A DNA stretch of 29,859 nucleotides, from positions 441-30,299 of the forward strand of contig RDEW01000160.1 in the NCBI GenBank assembly GCA_011109175.1, given 5' to 3'. Below the pieces are notes generated by a model. That model worked only from the letters and a program-made list of their open reading frames with translations, made no database searches and was not told the DNA's origin. Each line of letters opens with the position of its first letter. The first letter of the stretch is position 1. Source of the DNA: Dicyema japonicum. Its lineage: Eukaryota; Dicyemida; Rhombozoa; Dicyemidae. The translations under genes were made by a program, and so were the position numbers. This document shows positions 8,039 to 16,639 of this stretch, piece after piece.

Positions 8039-8598
8039 GTGGATGTGAGGTCTACTGGGGGTGAAACTATGCGACCTCAATTCACAAGTGATTTTATTAT
8101 GGATATGCTCAAATATGCACCTGACTGGAAGGCATGCGGATGTGACGGAACGTATAACTTTTTCATAAAGAAGATGGATTCTTTGCATGGGTTTCTGTGT
8201 AAAGAGATAGTCCGAATAATTAACGGAGATACACGCCTGATAGCTGGTTTTACACTGGGGTAACTTACTTGATCCCAAAAAAACGTGATTGTGAGACCCC
8301 AAAGGACTTACGCCCTATAACATGCATGCCGACACTTTATAAGTTAGTTACCAAGTGTGTTAATGGCAAACTATCCGAGTTCGTGGATGCATTTGGCTTA
8401 ATTTCCGACAATCAACTTGGTACGAGGAGACAGTGTCAGGGTGCTAAAGAGCAGGCCCTTATTAACCAGTGCCTAAATAAAGAGTATGGAAATGGGCTAT
8501 ACTCTGCATGGGTTGATGTCAAGAAGGCATTTGATTCTGTTGACCATGACTTTTTATTTCATGTGATGGATTGTTCGGGATACCTGTTTGGATTGTAA
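8039..8598 (+). pseudogene. N-terminal reverse transcriptase blocks of the R2/R4-like element, frameshifted
   Basis: Two frames, 8039-8262 and 8269-8580, encode consecutive parts of one protein. The first reads DFIMDMLKYAPDWKACGCDG and then YNFFIKKMDSLHGF. The second reads TYLIPKKRDCETPKDLRPIT, then PTLYKLVTKCVN, NQLGTRRQCQGAKEQAL and WVDVKKAFDSVDHDFL. The last segment holds the first catalytic aspartate (VDVKKAFDS). A one-base change near 8262 and another near 8578 break continuity with the 638-codon ORF. Confidence 0.85.
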
Positions 8599-10487
8599 AC
8601 TTTGTGAAAAGTATTGTACAAATGTGGACTGTGAAGCTCCATATTGACGGAAGAAGAATTGGTTCTGTAAAGCTGGGCCGGGGAATTCTACAGGGGGACT
8701 CATTATCCCCACAACTATTTGTTATGGTAATGGACCCTCTGAGCAGGATCCTTAATTCCATGTTTCCGAAAATCCAGATTAATCAGGAGGACCCAAATAT
8801 GCTGTCTTACTGTACGAATCATTTGTTCTTCATTGACGATCTAAAGATATTCGCCCTTAAAGAACATGTATTAATTAAAATGATGGAAGCTGTTGATGGA
8901 TTCTTCAAAGTTGTTGGTTTGGAGATGAATTCAGAAAAGTCAGCGTCTAATGTTAAATCGTTATCTTGTTGTGAGACGTTGGAAGGAGTCAAAGGATATC
9001 GTTATTTGGGTGTATTTGAGGATGGAGGAAGTAGGGTCCTCAAGAATAAAGTTATGGACTCTATACTGGAGAATGTCAAGAAGAGGATAACAATGCTGTC
9101 AAAAACAAAACTGAATGCTGTGAATTTGTTTCGTGGCATCAATGAATATGCATTATCCCTATATAATTATTATATCGGGCTAATCAATATCGAACCTTAC
9201 GAATTTGACGAAATACGACAACTCCTAACGACTCTCAGACTGCATCTTAAACCTGCAAATAAAGAGAGGTTATATCTAAACCGGAAGTCTTTGGGGAGGG
9301 GACTTGCTTCGGTTTCTTTCAAGAGTGAACTGATGCTCCTCCAGTTCCTGAAAAGTTTAGAAAGACAGTCGACAGTATGCTTACGGAGGTCGGGAATCCT
9401 GCGAGTGATAAAATCAAATAAATGGCACTTAGCTACGATTGCAGGATTTCTCGCCTCCAAGTATGCAGTTCTCGACATGGAGAATATGGATGTTGAGTTT
9501 ATCCAAGATGCTCAAAGAAAATATTTGCTTAAAAACATCAATTGTAAAGTGCTACATTCGGTGTTTTTCAAATGTATGGAAGAACAAAATGTTGACCTAG
9601 CCACGTCCTCAGAGTGGTTATCCCAGGGAAACAACGGTCCGCGGAGTGAGGCATTGTACTGTCTCTTGCAGGACAGGAATTTATTTTTCGCATCCATGGG
9701 GTCATTATGCAATCACTGCAAAAAAAGCAGGAAAACTGTCGATCATTTGGCCACCCGGTGTGGTAAAATGTTAAACAGTGATTATCTTCGAAGACACAAC
9801 GAAGTTGTAAGGTGTATCCATCTACATTTGTGTCGAGTCTATGGTATTAAAAATGGAAAAAAGATAAAGGCTCACTCGGTTCAGTCTATAATATCGACGC
9901 AGAATGTTGAGATCCGAGTTGATATGTCAATTATGACAGAAACAAAAGTTCAATACAACAAACCAGATATTTTTGTCTACGACAAAATGAAGCACGAAAT
10001 AACTTTAATCGAGGTGGGCATTACATCACAAGACCGCCTCAAACAAGTCGAAATCGAGAAAGTCCACAAGTATGATCTACTGGCAAATGAACTTTCGATA
10101 CTCTATGAAGCACAGGTGAAAACTATTCCGGTGGTTTTGACGTGGGATGGAGTTGTCTCGAAATGCTTTAAATATTACATGGATAAAATAACCATTGAAA
10201 AAGCAACGAGAACTTACATCCAATCCGTTGTACTCAAAAGAACTCTCGAAAGTATGCTAATTGAACACAAGCATGGGATGAGGGTATCTGGTGAAGAGTA
10301 CGCCTCTGCTACCCACCAACTTGTCGAACTGGCATGCTGTTGGGACACATCAATTGAACCTACGAGACATATGACAACTTTGCCCGGCGAAGAAAGAGAG
10401 AGCGAGGAGAATGAGGAACAGGTAGCAAACACTCCCTCTAAAAGGAGGAGAGATCTCCAACAGAGAGTGAAAATCTTAATTAAATAG
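8571..10487 (+). CDS. Reverse transcriptase / zinc knuckle / restriction-like endonuclease ORF
   Basis: 638 codons without a stop. The reverse transcriptase motifs GILQGDSLSP (about residues 38-47), FIDD (87-90), MNSEKSA (119-125) and YRYLGV (143-148) are intact. A C-x2-C-x8-H-x4-C zinc knuckle follows at 380-397. The endonuclease core has KPDIFVYD (PD at 465-466), LIEVG (Glu481) and a K..KYDLL stretch near 500. This order is that of site-selective R2/R4/Dong-type elements, which nick target DNA and copy their RNA at the break. The protein ends in a basic tail, SKRRRDLQQRVK. The listed start is arbitrary, because the frame is entered after a frameshift and the true N-terminus lies upstream. 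Confidence 0.9.
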   Translation: MFGIPVWIVNFVKSIVQMWTVKLHIDGRRIGSVKLGRGILQGDSLSPQLFVMVMDPLSRILNSMFPKIQINQEDPNMLSYCTNHLFFIDDLKIFALKEHVLIKMMEAVDGFFKVVGLEMNSEKSASNVKSLSCCETLEGVKGYRYLGVFEDGGSRVLKNKVMDSILENVKKRITMLSKTKLNAVNLFRGINEYALSLYNYYIGLINIEPYEFDEIRQLLTTLRLHLKPANKERLYLNRKSLGRGLASVSFKSELMLLQFLKSLERQSTVCLRRSGILRVIKSNKWHLATIAGFLASKYAVLDMENMDVEFIQDAQRKYLLKNINCKVLHSVFFKCMEEQNVDLATSSEWLSQGNNGPRSEALYCLLQDRNLFFASMGSLCNHCKKSRKTVDHLATRCGKMLNSDYLRRHNEVVRCIHLHLCRVYGIKNGKKIKAHSVQSIISTQNVEIRVDMSIMTETKVQYNKPDIFVYDKMKHEITLIEVGITSQDRLKQVEIEKVHKYDLLANELSILYEAQVKTIPVVLTWDGVVSKCFKYYMDKITIEKATRTYIQSVVLKRTLESMLIEHKHGMRVSGEEYASATHQLVELACCWDTSIEPTRHMTTLPGEERESEENEEQVANTPSKRRRDLQQRVKILIK

Positions 10488-10508
10488 CGTAATAAAAAAA
10501 TAATAAAT

Positions 10509-10622
10509 GTACAACATTTTTGTTCCCAGGCCAGTCACCCAGCCAAGTACTAAAACAGCCTGTAATCGCTTAACTTCCGTGTTCGGATGGGAACGGGTAT
10601 TTACGACTAAGTATGATCGTAC
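10509..10622 (-). rRNA. 5S ribosomal RNA
   Basis: The - strand contains the conserved eukaryotic 5S core: TTCCCATCCGAACACGGAAG, GTTAAGC of the internal promoter box A, TAGTACTTGG and TGGGTGACTGGCCTGGGAA. The ends chosen, GTACGAT and GTTGTAC, pair over seven positions as helix I. Length is about 114 nt, slightly below the usual 118-121, so the ends may be off by a few bases. A T-run on the - strand about 8 nt past the 3' end (near 10494-10500) could terminate RNA polymerase III. Only one copy is in the window. It sits directly against the 3' end of an R2/R4-like element. Confidence 0.9.
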
Positions 10623-10700
10623 GACTACATACAACTTCTAGTCTTCATTACTGATCATCACTCTTTTTTTACATTGACATTATTAGACAATCTGACAACC
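10623..10700. other. Upstream flank of the 5S gene, nothing recognised
   Basis: Short AT-rich sequence 5' of the 5S gene on its own strand. No coding signal and no motif that I can name. Confidence 0.4.
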
Positions 10701-11590
10701 CGAACTGATGCAACTTGCTCCTGGTGATATGACGTGTGCACCACCTCGAACAGATTTACCCATTCAAACTAATCATTCTAGGGAAAGAGGCAGGCCACCC
10801 GCGTCACAAGACCGACCCTCGGATGGCAGGACGCAATCCGCGCCATCTGCGAGAGTATTGAGTGCATGGAGCAGCATCAATGGGCAAGGCAGGCAACCTC
10901 CCAGGTGTTGGGCAGGTTTACAAGAATGCCCAGAAATGGTTAGCCAAACTTAACTGAGCTCTTCAACAGCCGTTCAGTGCATCCCTGTCCGTTGCCGAGT
11001 TCAAAAAGTTGGCGTCCCATAAAAAACTGGTGCTCCGAGGGGGAGGAGCAGCCAACCGGTAACTGGAGGCCCCCCGTGCAGTGTAGTGCACGAGCACCAG
11101 AGTTGTGATTTATCACTACTCAAACATGTGTACGAGGTTTTCTCTCGGAATCTCTCTGCCTTTTCGTTGGTCCCCCTAGCGGACCGCAGAGTGACCCGAA
11201 AGATACCTGCGTGTAAGGTCAGTGGTGGAGTACTGACTGGTATCAACAGGGCCATTTCTCACCATTTGGTGAGTAAGCGGCCAGAGTCTCTAGAGGAGAT
11301 TTCTCTCCTTTTGTATGTGGCTCAGGTTACCTATGAGGAATTGACGGTTAATCCCAGACAACCTAGTAAGTGGAAGGACAATATCGCTGCAAAAGATTGC
11401 CTCGCGAGAGGTAGAGCTGGAAGCACTGATGGGCACATATCGAATGTGAGAAACGGGGTCAAAGGCAAGGCTCCCCCTTGGTGCGTACCGCCTACTTCAC
11501 CGCTACAGGGCCGCTAAGTGGGACCTGAATGAAATTGCAAGGGCACAAAGGCTGAGGTAGAAGAGTCAATTCTTGTTTACAAGAAGAAAC
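10700..11590 (+). mobile_element. 5' linker region of a diverged R2/R4-like element
   Basis: GC-richer than its neighbours and broken by stops. One frame (11086-11400) reads KHVYEVFSRNLSAFSLVP, ISHHLVSKRPESLEEISLLL and YVAQVTYEELTVN. This resembles the linker ahead of the reverse transcriptase in the elements at 16640 and 24416 (PANLDDIADILYAGTTILRT). A later shifted frame reads AYRLLHRYRAAKWDLNEIAR. No reverse transcriptase follows, because the Tc1 terminus begins at 11597. Assignment rests on weak, position-matched similarity. Confidence 0.5.
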
Positions 11591-11596
11591 TATCTA

Positions 11597-12908
11597 CAGT
11601 GGGGCAAAAAAGTCATGGAACGCTTGCACATTTTGACTAAATTTAATAATTCTCCTCAAAAAATAATATTAAATACTGTAGTTTAAAAATGAAATTAGAA
11701 ATATAAGACATTCTAGATTAATTGTTGAAAAAACTATACTAATTTGAGTTATTTATCCTGCAATAATTAGCGATTTTTTTGAAACAATCAATTTATTGAA
11801 GGAAAAAAGTCATGGAACGAAATCAAATTAATATTTAGTTGCACTCCCTTTTGCTAGTAGTACTGCTTCCAATCTTTTTTGTAAGGATAAATAAGCTTCT
11901 GACATTCAAATGGAGTAATATTTTCCCATTCTTCATAGCAAATTGTTTTCAATTCGTAAATGTTTGTTGGTTTCCTTAAACCAACTTTCATTTTTAAAAA
12001 TTTTCCATAAATGTTCGATTGGATTGAGGTCTGGTGATTGACTTGGCCATTCCAAAACATTTATTTTGTTCCTTAGTAACCATTCAACAGTCATTTTTGA
12101 CTTATGTTTTGGGTCGTTGTCATGCTGGAATGTCCATTGTTGTGTCAAATTTAATTTAGCGACCGAACGAAACAGGCATTCTTCCAGGATTTCGCAATAT
12201 TTGAGCGAATTCATTATTCCATCTATTACAAATAATTCACCGACGCCTGTTGATGAAAAACAGCCCCACAGCATGATACTTCCTCCCCGTGCTTTATGGT
12301 AGGCATGGTGCATTTTTGGTTATACGCCTGATTGGATTTACGCCAAATTGAAGGCGTGTAGTTCAGTCCGAAAAGTTGTATTTTTGATTCGTCCGACCAT
12401 AAAATATTGTTTATGAATTCATTTTCTTTATTTAAAAGATATTTGGCATATTTAATTCGTGCAGAAATGTGTATTTTCTTTAATAACGGAACACGACGGG
12501 GCCTTCGTTTATTGATACCTTCATTGCGTAGTGTAGAAGTAATTGTACGAAGGGATACTAATGTTCCTGCGATCCTTAAATCATCAGCCAATTCTTTTCG
12601 AGTAATTCTTGGTTTTTTACCGACTATTCATTTCATTAATGAGCAAGAACGTCGAGTTATTTTCTTTGGAGCACCTGATCTTGGTCGATTCAGAAGAGTT
12701 CCGTCTTGTTTCCATCGGGTAATAATATTCCAAACAGTACTTTTTGGTAATATAAGCAACTTAGAAATCTCTCCATAACTTTTACCTCTTTGGTAGGCCG
12801 TTACAACTTGTTGTTTTAGGTCCAAAGAATGCTCTTTTCTCGTCGACATGATAATTTTAATAACAAGCGAAAAATGAAAGTGTTTATTACTAATGAAGTT
12901 ATCAAGAG
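11597..12908 (-). mobile_element. Tc1/mariner transposon, unit 1
   Basis: The left terminus CAGTGGGGCAAAAAAGTCAT lies next to TA at 11595-11596, as expected for Tc1 targets. The motif AAAAAAGTCATGGAACG recurs internally near 11804-11820, about 200 bp inside the end, giving two direct repeats as in IR/DR-type Tc1 elements. No matching right terminus exists; similarity stops near 12908, at a junction with a - strand retroelement fragment. Transposase lies on the - strand between the two. Confidence 0.88.
11828..12849 (-). pseudogene. Tc1 transposase, broken (unit 1)
   Basis: Starts MSTRKEHSLDLKQQVVTAYQ, a helix-turn-helix DNA-binding region continuing KSYGEISKLLILPKSTVWNI and a GAPKKITRR linker. 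The catalytic core has ILWSDESKIQLFG, then FQHDNDPKHKS and [15 protein letters not shown]; 34 residues separate the second Asp from the Glu (DD34E, Tc1 type). It ends LAKGSATKY before TAA at 11828. Lesions are an in-frame TGA after SCSLMK (AGA in unit 2), a frameshift just before GGSIMLWGC shared with unit 2, and another near the C-terminus. It is therefore inactive. Confidence 0.88.
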
Positions 12909-13738
12909 GATACACTTTACCACTTCATTATGTCTTCGGAAATAACATCCTACCACATATTACCACACTGCGTGGCTAAAAGGTCAACATGCTGCCTTTT
13001 TTTGCAACAGACACATAGTGATCCCGTGTATGCAAAAAACAAATTCCTATCTTGCAAAAGACAGTACAATGCTTCGCTCCGTTCCCTTTCGATAACTATT
13101 GCGAAGTAGATAGGTCGAAATTTGATTCCTTCATAAATGTAAGCATAACCGAGTGTAGTGATTTACAATTGATTCGGTTGAGCAAGAGTTTCCTCTGAGT
13201 GTCCTTGAGTGACTTAATGTCCAGATTTTCCCCGTCGATAACTGCATATTTGGAGGCAAGAAATCCTGCGATTGTGGCTAAGTGCCTTTTTTTATTACTC
13301 GCAGAATACCTGACCTCCGCAGACAGATAGTCGACTGTTTTTCAAAACTTTTAAGAAACTGGGAGAGTATTAATTCGCTCTTGGACGAAATCGAGGCATG
13401 TCCTCTTCCAGACGTCTCGCGGTCCAAATACAACCTCTTTTATTTTCAGGCTGGAGATGTAACTGGAGTGCCGTAAATAATCGGCTTATTTGTTGGTCAA
13501 TGTCATCAAACTCGTATGGTTCGATATTAATTAGCCCGATATAATAATTATATAGGGATAACACATTCATTGATGGCATGAAACAAATTCAGGGAATTTA
13601 GTTTTGTTTTTAACCACAGAATTATCCTCTTCCCAACATTCTCCAATATGGAATCCATAACTTTATTCTTGAGAACATTACTTCCGCCGTCTGCGAGTAC
13701 ACTGAAACTTCCGCCGTCTCCGTTGATTCCATCCAAAA
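12909..13738 (-). mobile_element. R2/R4-like fragment, - strand (unit 1)
   Basis: Read on the - strand, it begins at LDGINGDGGSFSVLADGGSN and continues NKVMDSILEN, NYYIGLINIEPYEFD, then the connector, ALYCLLQDRNLFFAYTGSLC, a knuckle remnant and VVKCI. It is colinear with about residues 140-415 of the 8571-10487 protein and ends abruptly at both sides. Many stops and shifts. The start contains a local duplication, CTTCCGCCGTCT twice about 30 bp apart (near 13680-13720), which alters the YRYLG motif. Confidence 0.85.
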
Positions 13739-14630
13739 AAATATTTAATATAGAAACAATATTTGTTCATAACGACTGGCACCTCTTGTCCATTGGTCCG
13801 TTAATTTTGACGATCACAATCATATTCTTATCAAAATCAATTGTTCCCGTCAACCCGTTCAAACCATGCGGTATTTCACGATTACGCTAATGCCGTTCGG
13901 ACAGGATATAAAAAATATGTTGATTCATCCCTATGGAGTTTTCATCCTCAGAATTTCAACTCCCTCGATACGGCAGTCAATTACTTTAACAAAGTTATCC
14001 TCAAGGGGAGAGATCTATTTGTCGAAAAGGACTCTTGAAACTCACGAAAAGAAAATACGATGCTAAACAGTTGACCTAATAAAAGAAAGGAATCGCCTCC
14101 CTCTGGATCTAAACAGTTTAATGAAAAATTGCGTGAAGATAAGTCACAAGCCTTATAAAAAATCGGAATCCCCCTCAATCATTAAAGGGAAACCGAAAAA
14201 GGGAGTCTCCATCATCGTACTTCCTATTTCGAGATGTCGCTTTACAAATCTCTCGATTAAAGAATACACACTCTTGCGGACCAGACGGAATCCCAGTGAT
14301 CATGCTGAGAAAATTGGGCGATGCAGCTATCTCTGCACTTAAGAGTGTTTACAACTACTCGAACAACTTTAATATCATTCCCACATTATGAAAACTGACC
14401 AGTATTCACCCAATTGTGAAGCCTGGAAAACCGAAGGAGGATCCTGGTTCATACAGGCCAGTGCCCCTTTTATGTGTCCAGATACGAATTCTAGAGAGAA
14501 TGGCGATGACATTGATTCGCCCCTCCTCCCAGAAGTCTGTTTCAACATGGATTCAAAGAGGGAAGATCAACTGTCACACACCTAAATGCTTTAATGAAAT
14601 TTATATCAGATGGTCAAAGTTTAGAGTTTA
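13739..14630 (+). mobile_element. Jockey-like non-LTR retrotransposon fragment (unit 1)
   Basis: The + strand first resembles the end of an apurinic-type endonuclease (LSIGPLILTIT, comparable to the LGSDHLPI motif). It then gives a linker with WSFHPQNFNSLDTAVNYFNK and the first reverse transcriptase blocks: GIPVIMLRKLGDAAISAL, then IHPIVKPGKPKEDPGSYRPV, then RILERM and GFKEGRSTVTHLNALMKFIS. Catalytic FADD-type motifs are absent because the fragment ends near 14630. Several frameshifts. The endonuclease type separates it from the R2/R4-like elements around it. Confidence 0.75.
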
Positions 14631-14643
14631 GAGTCTAAACTCT
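14623..14643. repeat. 21-nt palindrome at the jockey/hAT junction
   Basis: AGAGTTTAGA and TCTAAACTCT are perfect reverse complements separated by one base. It sits exactly where the reverse transcriptase fragment ends and hAT coding remains begin. The same palindrome is at 22487-22507 in unit 2. Confidence 0.75.
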
Positions 14644-15150
14644 GATTGAACATTTAAAGCGAAAACATCCTAATTCAATTGGAAAAAAGGCAGACTTTTT
14701 TCTAGAATTAAAAAAGAATTTTGAAAATAAAAACACCTTACCGTCAATCTTAATAATCTTTAATAAAAATATATCTCAAGATGTCTCTGGATTATCTTAT
14801 TCATATAAAGTTGCAGAGATAATCGCAAAACTGGTTGCATTATTAGTTTAAATTATAGGTAATTCCCATTCGATTGCAGAAAATGTCATCCGTCCTTGTT
14901 TAAATTATTTATAAACGATATCTTACAAAAAGATTCTTCAAATATTATGAAGACTATTCCATTAAGCAAAGACACTATACGAAGAAGAATTGATGAAATT
15001 TCTAATGATATTGAACAATACTTAATTTTATTTCTCAGAGAAAGCAAGTTTCAGTCCAACTTGATGAATCAGTTGTCGTTGATAACCAGTCAATTTTGAT
15101 GGCATACGTAAGGTTTCTTTTTGAGACAAGATTAGGAGCTAGTAAGAAAC
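14640..15150 (+). mobile_element. hAT transposase fragment, ZBED5-like (unit 1)
   Basis: Reads LIEHLKRKHPN at the end of a BED-type zinc finger, then ADFFLELKKNFE, SYKVAEIIAKLVALL, and IMKTIPLSKDTIRRRIDEIS with a following acidic block (LDESV in unit 2). These are the N-terminal and dimerisation-region blocks of hAT transposases related to ZBED5/FAM200. The catalytic and C-terminal parts are missing; another element fragment follows. Inactive. Confidence 0.75.
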
Positions 15151-15157
15151 TAAGAGA

Positions 15158-15680
15158 ATAGTCGAGAGCCTGAGGTCAGCTCAACGACGCCGCGCTGCGT
15201 ATTGAGTGGCAGTTTCCGCGGAGCACAGCGACCGAGATTCGCTGGAAAAGCCAGCTCGTCTCCCTCCGGTCGTATGTTTTGGAAAAGATTTTCCTGCCAA
15301 TGTCGGTGAAGAGTTGAGCAGCAGCCTTGCCGGTATTTCGTCCTCTTTGACTCTTCAGCCTGAGCACTGTCGGAACCCGGGTTGCTGACAGTCTTGGGTA
15401 GCATCGTCACCGAAAAAGAGTCGACGCACGTGGAATCGCAAACCAGGGACTTGCCTTCCCTAAAAGGAAAGGTCGTCATCCCGTCGGGACGCTTGCCGTC
15501 ACTCCGGAAAAGGCCGACTGGCTCTAGAGTGGAAAGGGAAACCAGCCGACTCCAGGGCCCTCCTGACAACGTCATTGAGTTGTGTGTGGCGGGGAATTCT
15601 GCCGGCACTCTTCTTACACGACAAGGCGTGCAAGCCGTTCGACGAAATTGTGGACCCGCACCGGCACTTACACTTACGAC
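15158..15680 (-). mobile_element. Endonuclease-domain fragment of a second retrotransposon lineage (unit 1)
   Basis: On the - strand a long open frame (15779-15150) contains [40 protein letters not shown] and [20 protein letters not shown], with AQAEESKRTKYR after it. The RPDG...D..C.D core is the C-terminal nuclease-like block of a retrotransposon lineage whose reverse transcriptase has a WYLDD box, as at 18048-18805. The frame shifts after KYRQG. It is nested between hAT remnants. The long ORF is retroelement-derived, not a host gene. Confidence 0.75.
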
Positions 15681-15689
15681 GAAATGATT

Positions 15690-15749
15690 TTTAAAATCAT
15701 TCCTGGCACCCCCTAAAAAATTTCTCGCACCCCCAATCGGGAAGCACTG
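15690..15749 (+). mobile_element. Right terminus of a hAT element (unit 1)
   Basis: On the - strand it reads CAGTGCTTCCCGATTGGGGG followed by a G/T-rich and A-rich stretch typical of hAT ends. It lies directly against retroelement coding sequence (GITSQDRLK), so it marks an insertion point; the adjacent 8 bp are CTTTAGGC. A 19-nt palindrome (15683-15701) adjoins it. The partner left end was not found. Confidence 0.6.
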
Positions 15750-16120
15750 CTTTAGGCGATCCTGTGAAGTAATACCCAACTAATTAAAGTAATCTCAATT
15801 TTAATCTTGGTCTGAACAAAAATGTTTGGTTTGTTAAACTGGGCCTTCGTTTCAGGCAGAATCGATGTATCAACTCTAATTTCAACATTTTGTGTTGACA
15901 GTATTGACTGAAGCAGATGTCCCATTAACTTTCATGGTTTTTTAATTCAATAGATTCGACACAGATGAAGATGAATACTCTTTATAACTTAATTGTGTTT
16001 TTGGAAATAATCGCTGTTTAACATTTTACCACACTGATTGGCAAATAGTCAACCGTTTTTTAATGCTTTTTATGCAATGATTACATAATGGCCCCAAATG
16101 ATGCGAAAAATAAATCTTTT
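15750..16120 (-). mobile_element. R2/R4-like C-terminal fragment, - strand (unit 1)
   Basis: The - strand contains RRFIFRIIWGHY, matching the region before the zinc knuckle, then CGKMLNSDY, IHLHLCR and STQNVEIRVDTSILPETKAQ, then NKPNIFVQTKIKIEITLI and a frame-shifted GITSQDRLK. It covers roughly residues 369-491 of the 8571-10487 protein. One end is cut by the hAT terminus and the other lies against the SINE. Decayed. Confidence 0.8.
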
Positions 16121-16140
16121 ATCGGATTTAAATAATTCTT

Positions 16141-16363
16141 GTAGCCGAACGGTTGAGTGCTCGTAACTAAATCACTTGGTTCCGGGTTCGATTCCCAGCG
16201 GCTGCCTGTGCCGGAAGCTCCGATCGGGTTTGACGAGTGATGCCGTCATGGACATCTTATCATATACGGACTCCGCACAGAGATGGGTCTCCGGACCCCC
16301 GGATCTCCGGATTAGATGTCGAGCTTCCCCCATTTACTGGGCTGCACTAAAAATAAAAAAATA
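16141..16363 (+). mobile_element. tRNA-derived SINE (unit 1)
   Basis: The head (16141-16205) is tRNA-like. GTAGCCG pairs with CGGCTGC as an acceptor stem, an A-box-like TAGCCGAACGGTTGAGTGC is present, and GGTTCGATTCC is a perfect B box. These are the internal RNA polymerase III promoter parts. A non-tRNA body follows (GATCTCCGGAT and flanks), ending in an A-rich tail with ATAAAAAA. It is one base shorter or more in several arms than a normal tRNA and carries an attached body and tail, so it is a SINE and not a working tRNA gene. The isotype could not be assigned. Confidence 0.8.
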
Positions 16364-16368
16364 AAAAA

Positions 16369-16530
16369 CTTAAGACAAGAGAGAACTAATGGACTCTTAT
16401 TCTGGGATTAACTAGAATAATTAACTTTCTTGTTCTCTCTTTTGCTCTTAAAAAACATTGTGTGGCTCGCACAAGGAGAGCTTAGGCACTTACCTGCCTC
16501 TGTCTTTCCGGTAGTGCTGCTTTGATATAT
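16369..16530 (-). ncRNA. Candidate spliced-leader-like RNA gene (unit 1)
   Basis: On the - strand a donor-like CAG|GTAAGT (GT at 16493-16492) sits in the loop of an AGGCA/TGCCT hairpin. A second small hairpin, TGTG/CACA, follows, then a U-rich single-stranded tract (TGTTTTTT, near 16452-16460) and a long terminal stem between 16432-16451 and 16369-16386, with an inner TTATTCT/AGAATAA stem. Donor inside stem I, stem II, Sm-like U tract and stem III is the general architecture of spliced-leader RNAs. No promoter or leader match elsewhere is known. It may instead be part of the 5' region of the + strand retroelement that starts at about 16640. Confidence 0.3.
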
Positions 16531-16639
16531 AATTGATTCTTGTGGTACGTTCATGTTTGTTTTGACTGAGCTCTGTGGAACGCAATCTGACGGCCTACCT
16601 ACGAATCAATAAAAAGAAAAACCAGCGAGAACGTAGATT

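Larger units (their letters stand above)
8030..10490 (+). mobile_element. R2/R4-like retrotransposon, 5'-truncated, best-preserved copy
   Basis: Spans the reverse transcriptase from its N-terminal block to the end of the endonuclease domain and a 3' end only a few bases past the stop. The 5' side is truncated, so any N-terminal zinc-finger or Myb DNA-binding region is missing. The coding sequence is open except for frameshifts near 8262 and 8578. A 3'-end fragment of the same element lies upstream at 7639-7722. The 3' end abuts an AT tract 20 bp from a 5S rRNA gene. Confidence 0.9.

Noticed and set aside
11086-11517. 143-codon ORF as a novel host protein
   Set aside because: Its IS-HHLV-PESLEEISLLLYVA stretch matches the linker position of R2/R4-like elements, and shifted frames carry on the same homology.
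12066-12778. + strand ORFs across the Tc1 regions
   Set aside because: They are antisense shadows of the transposase; the same holds for the copies at 20029-20690 and 28113-28322.
15150-15779. 209-codon open frame on the - strand as a host gene
   Set aside because: It contains the [15 protein letters not shown] and C-VDS blocks of a retrotransposon C-terminus and is crossed by a hAT terminus; the open length is accidental.
16141-16205. Functional tRNA gene
   Set aside because: The fold is tRNA-like, but the arms are irregular, no isotype fits, and a non-tRNA body plus A-rich tail follows in both copies; a SINE explains it better.
16480-16500. U1 snRNA-like ACTTACCTG on the + strand
   Set aside because: Only nine bases match the U1 5' end and none of the following U1 stem-loop sequence is present; it is the complement of the donor site described as spliced-leader-like.
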